Shown here one piece after another: positions 61,228-64,000 of a stretch of DNA of 64,000 bases. This stretch comes from Pseudanabaena frigida (GTDB lineage: Bacteria; Cyanobacteriota; Cyanobacteriia; Pseudanabaenales; Pseudanabaenaceae): the NCBI GenBank assembly GCA_003242085.1, contig QBML01000011.1, positions 62,001 to 126,000 of the forward strand. Reading direction: 5' to 3'. Made by a program: the position numbers and the translations under genes. A model generated the notes under the pieces. That model was not told where the DNA came from. It did not search any database and saw only the letters and a program-made list of their open reading frames with translations. Position 1 is the first letter of the stretch. Each line of letters opens with the position of its first letter.

Positions 61228-61515
61228 TTTAAAATAAATGATTATTTTTAGATGTTAATACTATTGTTATTTTAGACGCGTTTATACTGAAACAAACAAA
61301 AAATGTTAGCCGCTAATATTTTGCAATGAATATTCTAGAAGGTTAATATCATGTATAAATTCATAAATTGAGATGGGCGATCGCAATGGCTACTTATCTC
61401 AAAGTTTACGATCTGTGTTGCTCAAATTGCATCACAGCTAATGCTCACAACTATATGAACAATACACTACCTATTAACTAGCGATCACCATTGAAGAAAG
61501 CTCTTAATAAATAAT

Positions 61516-61752
61516 ATGACTATCACCGTCACCATCCCCGAAGCCAGTCAACAATTTTCTCAACTAATGGGACAAGTCCTGCTTGGCGAAGAAATCATCA
61601 TCTGTGAAAACGGCATAGCAGTAGCCACAATCACACCTAGCAAAAAGAAACGTCAACCTCGCTTAGCAGGACAAGACAAGGGCAAAATTTTTATCGCTCC
61701 CGACTTTAATGCTCCATTACCCGATGAAATTCTTGCTGAATTTCTAGGCTAA
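61516..61752 (+). CDS. Phd/YefM-family antitoxin
   Basis: A 78-residue antitoxin with the Phd fold: MTITVTIPEASQQFSQLMGQVLLGEEIIICENGIAVATITP. The acidic C-terminus (FNAPLPDEILAEFLG) binds the toxin. It lies 5 nt upstream of a PIN toxin gene. It should also repress its own promoter. Confidence 0.88.
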   Translation: MTITVTIPEASQQFSQLMGQVLLGEEIIICENGIAVATITPSKKKRQPRLAGQDKGKIFIAPDFNAPLPDEILAEFLG

Positions 61753-61757
61753 TAGGC

Positions 61758-62144
61758 ATGAAGATATTACTTGATACCCATACCTTTCTTTGGTGGGTTG
61801 CTGATGATCCACAAATATCTGTCAATGCCAAAGACATCATTAGCGATCCAAATAACGAAATTTACTTTAGCGTTGTCAGTGCTTGGGAAATTATTATCAA
61901 AGTTGGTACTGGAAAACTTTCTCTATCTGAACCACCAGAAATCTATATTCCCAGTCGTATTGCCTCTAATCAGTTTGAGATCCTCCCCGTCCAGATGTCT
62001 CACATTTTAAGAATTAACAGTTTACCTAACTTCCATAAAGATCCATTCGATCGCCTATTGATTGCCCAAAGTTTAGTTGAAGACTTATCGCTGATAACAG
62101 TAGATGGTGCGATCTCACAGTATCCCATCAAAACTATCTGGTGA
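61758..62144 (+). CDS. VapC-like PIN-domain toxin
   Basis: A 128-residue PIN RNase: MKILLDTHTFLWWVADD (first Asp), SVVSAWEIIIKVGTGKL (Glu) and HKDPFDRLLIAQSLVEDLSLITVDGAI (two Asp). The acidic quartet is complete. It pairs with the Phd-like antitoxin immediately upstream. A fragment of the lipB 3' end follows 40 nt after the stop. Confidence 0.88.
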   Translation: MKILLDTHTFLWWVADDPQISVNAKDIISDPNNEIYFSVVSAWEIIIKVGTGKLSLSEPPEIYIPSRIASNQFEILPVQMSHILRINSLPNFHKDPFDRLLIAQSLVEDLSLITVDGAISQYPIKTIW

Positions 62145-62183
62145 TTTATCAACGTTTAGAAATAGGCAATTATATTTTTTAGA

Positions 62184-62244
62184 CGATCGCTTGCAATTTC
62201 ATTTCCAAATTAAATATTTCAGCGAAGGTTTGCGCGATCGCCTT
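62184..62244. repeat. Duplicated lipB 3'-end fragment, copy A
   Basis: The 61 bp from CGATCGCTTGCAATTTC to GCGCGATCGCCTT match the 3' end of lipB (63137 onwards) with only a few differences. It lies between the two toxin-antitoxin modules and has no start or frame of its own. Confidence 0.8.
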
Positions 62245-62306
62245 AGTTATAATTAACGAGTGATACTTGGCGATCGCAGAAGCGTTGGTAACAAGAGGCT
62301 AAAGCA

Positions 62307-62633
62307 ATGACTTTAAAAGAATTACAACCCCAGTTACTTGCTCTTTCCTCGGTAGAAAAAGCCCAAGCAATTCAATTTTTACTTCAAAATCTTAGCTATA
62401 ACTTACAAGGGATCGAAAAAACGGCGGGCGTATGTGGTGGTGATGCTTGTATTCGTAGCACGCGCATTCCCGTATGGCTCCTAGTCAGTTATCGCCAGCA
62501 AGGAACGAGCGACGCAAAAATCTTAGACGCATATCCTTCTTTAACAGCGATCGATTTAGCCAATGCGTGGATGTATGCGGAATCCCATCCCGAAGAAATT
62601 GAAATAGCTATTCGTAGAAATGAGGAAGATTAG
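62307..62633 (+). CDS. DUF433-family antitoxin
   Basis: A 108-residue protein with the DUF433 helix-turn-helix: TAGVCGGDACIRSTRIPVWLLVSYRQQGTSDAKILDAYPSLTAIDLANAWMYAESHPEEIE. GDACIRxTRIPV is the hallmark. DUF433 proteins are antitoxins of DUF5615 PIN-like toxins. Its stop is 3 nt before the toxin start. Confidence 0.88.
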   Translation: MTLKELQPQLLALSSVEKAQAIQFLLQNLSYNLQGIEKTAGVCGGDACIRSTRIPVWLLVSYRQQGTSDAKILDAYPSLTAIDLANAWMYAESHPEEIEIAIRRNEED

Positions 62634-62636
62634 CGA

Positions 62637-62975
62637 ATGGCTCGATTTTATGCTGATGAACAGTTTCCATTGCCTGTTGTGAGAATTTTGAGAAGCTTAG
62701 GACATAATATTTTAACTGTCCAAGAGGCAAACAAAGCTGAACAGAAAATTCCTGACAATGAGGTTCTAGCTTATGCCATCAGTTTAGATCGTGCTGTCCT
62801 CACCCTTAATCGTCATGATTTTATTCGCTTACACAAACAAAATCCACAGCATCAAGGCATCGTTATTTGTAAAAGCAATTCTGACTGGGAGCAAATCGCG
62901 CAAAGAATCCATGAAACAGTTACAGCTTTTGCATCTCTTTCAGGACAGCTTGTAAGGGTTAATCGACAAAAATAA
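62637..62975 (+). CDS. DUF5615 PIN-like toxin
   Basis: A 112-residue PIN-like protein: MARFYADEQFPLPVVRILRSLGHNILTVQEA (Asp near residue 7), IPDNEVLAYAISLDRAVLTLNRHDFIRLH and GIVICKSNSDWEQIAQRI. This is the Mut7-C/DUF5615 type that pairs with DUF433. The end of the gene overlaps the start of a 140-bp repeat by 5 nt. Confidence 0.88.
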   Translation: MARFYADEQFPLPVVRILRSLGHNILTVQEANKAEQKIPDNEVLAYAISLDRAVLTLNRHDFIRLHKQNPQHQGIVICKSNSDWEQIAQRIHETVTAFASLSGQLVRVNRQK

Positions 62976-63110
62976 CAAACAAATTTCTCTGTCATGCGAT
63001 CGCTTGCAATTTTATTTCCAAATCAAATATTTCAGCGAAGGTTTGCGCGATCGCCGCTTGCACTTTTACAAAATCAATATTAGGAGCGAACTGATTCAGA
63101 TTACATAAAA
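62971..63110. repeat. Duplicated lipB 3'-end fragment, copy B
   Basis: This is a 140-bp unit repeated directly, with copy C at 63111-63250 lying in the true 3' end of lipB. Read on the minus strand, it encodes NQFAPNIDFVKVQAAIAQTF and then the same C-terminus and stop as lipB, with four substitutions (V-A, D-N, E-D, E-A) but no frameshift. Confidence 0.85.
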
Positions 63111-63131
63111 AATAACAAACAAATTTCTCTG

Positions 63132-63812
63132 TCATGCGATTGCTTGCAATTTTATTTCCAAATCAAATATTTCAGCGAAGGTTTGCGCGATCGCCTCTTG
63201 CACTTTTACAAACTCAATATCTGGGACAAACTGATTAAGATTACATACTTGGCAATCAGTAATTCCACAGGGAACAATGCGATCGAAGCCTGATAAGCCC
63301 ATATTTACGTTAAGCGCAAAGCCATGCATCGTAATCCATTGGCTTACTTTGATTCCAACTTGAGCAATTTTTTGATTCTGACCAGCATTATCGATCCAAA
63401 CGCCTGTTAATCCTTGAATGCGCTTTGAAAGAACATTAAATTTAGCTAGAACTTGAATAATTACTTCTTCGAGTTGCCTCAAATACCAATGCAGATCGTG
63501 CTGGTGGCGATCGAGATTAAGAATTGGATAGGCGACTAACTGCCCGATCGCATGGTGCGTAACTTCACCACCTCGCTCAATGCGATGACACTCAATATTA
63601 GGATCGTCGGGACTGAATTTGAGAAACTCTAAACTAGATCCCTGACCGAGCGTATACACAGTAGGATGTTCGACCAGTATTAACACATCAGGTAAATTTA
63701 TCCCCTCACGTCTTGCCTGTTTGCGCTCCTCCACAAGATCCTTTTGCCATTGCCATGCAGTTAGATATGGAATCGGGCGATCGCTTTGGTAGAGCAAACA
63801 AGTTCGGTGCAT
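63132..63812 (-). CDS. lipB: Octanoyl-[acyl carrier protein]:protein N-octanoyltransferase
   Basis: LipB transfers octanoate from ACP to lipoyl domains in lipoate synthesis. The 226-residue protein has [19 protein letters not shown], the [21 protein letters not shown] motif (with the conserved Gly-Gly-x-x-T-x-H), [23 protein letters not shown] with the catalytic Lys, and [14 protein letters not shown] with the conserved Cys. It is complete. Its last 40 codons are duplicated downstream (copies A and B). The start is ATG at 63812. Confidence 0.95.
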   Translation of the reverse strand: MHRTCLLYQSDRPIPYLTAWQWQKDLVEERKQARREGINLPDVLILVEHPTVYTLGQGSSLEFLKFSPDDPNIECHRIERGGEVTHHAIGQLVAYPILNLDRHQHDLHWYLRQLEEVIIQVLAKFNVLSKRIQGLTGVWIDNAGQNQKIAQVGIKVSQWITMHGFALNVNMGLSGFDRIVPCGITDCQVCNLNQFVPDIEFVKVQEAIAQTFAEIFDLEIKLQAIA

Positions 63813-63831
63813 ATCAAAATCCTAAGTAACC

Positions 63832-63868
63832 TAAAGAAAAAAGCACCTGAAAGGTGATTTTTTCTTTA
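63832..63868 (-). terminator. Terminator of the gene at the right edge
   Basis: TAAAGAAAAAA-g-CACCT-gaa-AGGTG-a-TTTTTTCTTTA is a long stem with T-rich arms, lying between the edge gene stop (63900) and lipB. It ends transcription coming from the right. Confidence 0.7.
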
Positions 63869-63899
63869 AGTATAGGGCTTACACAGCGATCGCTATACG

Positions 63900-64000
63900 T
63901 TAGAACGGAAATCTAGGTAAGCTGGGAATTGGAATACTCGGTGTAGGAATACTAGGGAGCGAAATTGGGAAATTCACACCTGGGAATAGTCCGTCAAACA
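63900..64000 (-). CDS. Proline-rich C-terminus of an unknown protein (cut by window edge)
   Basis: Only the last 33 codons are visible: FDGLFPGVNFPISLPSIPTP then SIPIPSLPRFPF and TAA. The repeated Pro-Ser-Ile/Leu-Pro pattern suggests a surface or linker-like tail. No function can be given. The frame is open to the edge, and the terminator at 63832-63868 follows. Confidence 0.6.
   Translation of the reverse strand, partial: FDGLFPGVNFPISLPSIPTPSIPIPSLPRFPF

Noticed and set aside
1-64000. tRNA or rRNA genes
   Set aside because: No cloverleaf with a GTTCGAATC-type T-loop or rRNA-like stretch was noticed in the gaps; a tRNAscan run would settle it.

Overview
The window looks like chromosomal DNA of a filamentous or unicellular cyanobacterium, probably of the Pseudanabaena type. 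The octamer GCGATCGC (HIP1) occurs very often. The gene set includes the cyanobacterial division protein Ftn2/ZipN, cyanophycin synthetase, the ClpP3/ClpR pair, a PucC/BCD-type chlorophyll-linked transporter, sucrose-phosphate phosphatase, a delta-9 acyl-lipid desaturase, the plastid/cyanobacterial families DUF2499 and DUF3593, and a nitrogen-regulated Nit1C cluster with NtcA-type promoters. The species assignment is an inference. No rRNA, tRNA or CRISPR array was seen.

Layout. 0-6 kb: the end of a response regulator, two unknown proteins, a molybdopterin-fold lipoprotein translationally coupled to an adenylate cyclase, and a NYN RNase. 6-22 kb: mostly housekeeping and cyanobacterial core genes (recA, ftn2, a TetR-recombinase fusion facing desC, phoU, a nitrilase, cphA-pfkB-DUF2499-DUF3593). 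22-25 kb: a probable menC, clpP3 and clpR. 25-29 kb: an accessory stretch with a HigBA module, a low-GC AAA/ABC ATPase carrying a zinc-hook-like CxxC, and a VapBC module. 29-36 kb: HxlR/SDR, a head-to-head sensor kinase and response regulator, sucrose-phosphatase, an ankyrin protein, a PucC-type transporter and a HAD protein. 36-45.5 kb: one co-directional block encoding a PP2C phosphatase, two ADP-ribosylglycohydrolases, an atypical protein kinase, two PD-(D/E)XK-like proteins, a nicotinamidase-like hydrolase and a vWA protein. It is read divergently from an NrtR-type Nudix regulator, with two identical-geometry inverted repeats between them. 46.6-52.6 kb: the Nit1C cluster. 53-60 kb: metal ABC permease, lepA and infB. 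60-64 kb: a possibly broken HEPN-like gene, two toxin-antitoxin modules and lipB, whose 3' end is present in three copies.

How the genes work together. The 36-45 kb block can be read as an ADP-ribose/NAD turnover set combined with phospho-signalling. ADP-ribosylglycohydrolases would release ADP-ribose, NrtR could sense or cleave it, the nicotinamidase-like enzyme would deal with the nicotinamide released by ADP-ribosylation, and kinase, PP2C and vWA resemble the TerY-P-like triads. No ADP-ribosyltransferase is visible. The Nit1C genes have two near-identical upstream regions, each with a perfect GTA-N8-TAC box followed 23 nt later by TAATCT, which fits NtcA-activated transcription under nitrogen limitation.

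Intergenic DNA is full of about 100-bp MITE-like elements with TATAGCAAYGCAAG-type ends and a central hairpin whose core (GCGCC/GGCGC around a 3-nt loop) is kept while the outer stem changes from copy to copy.
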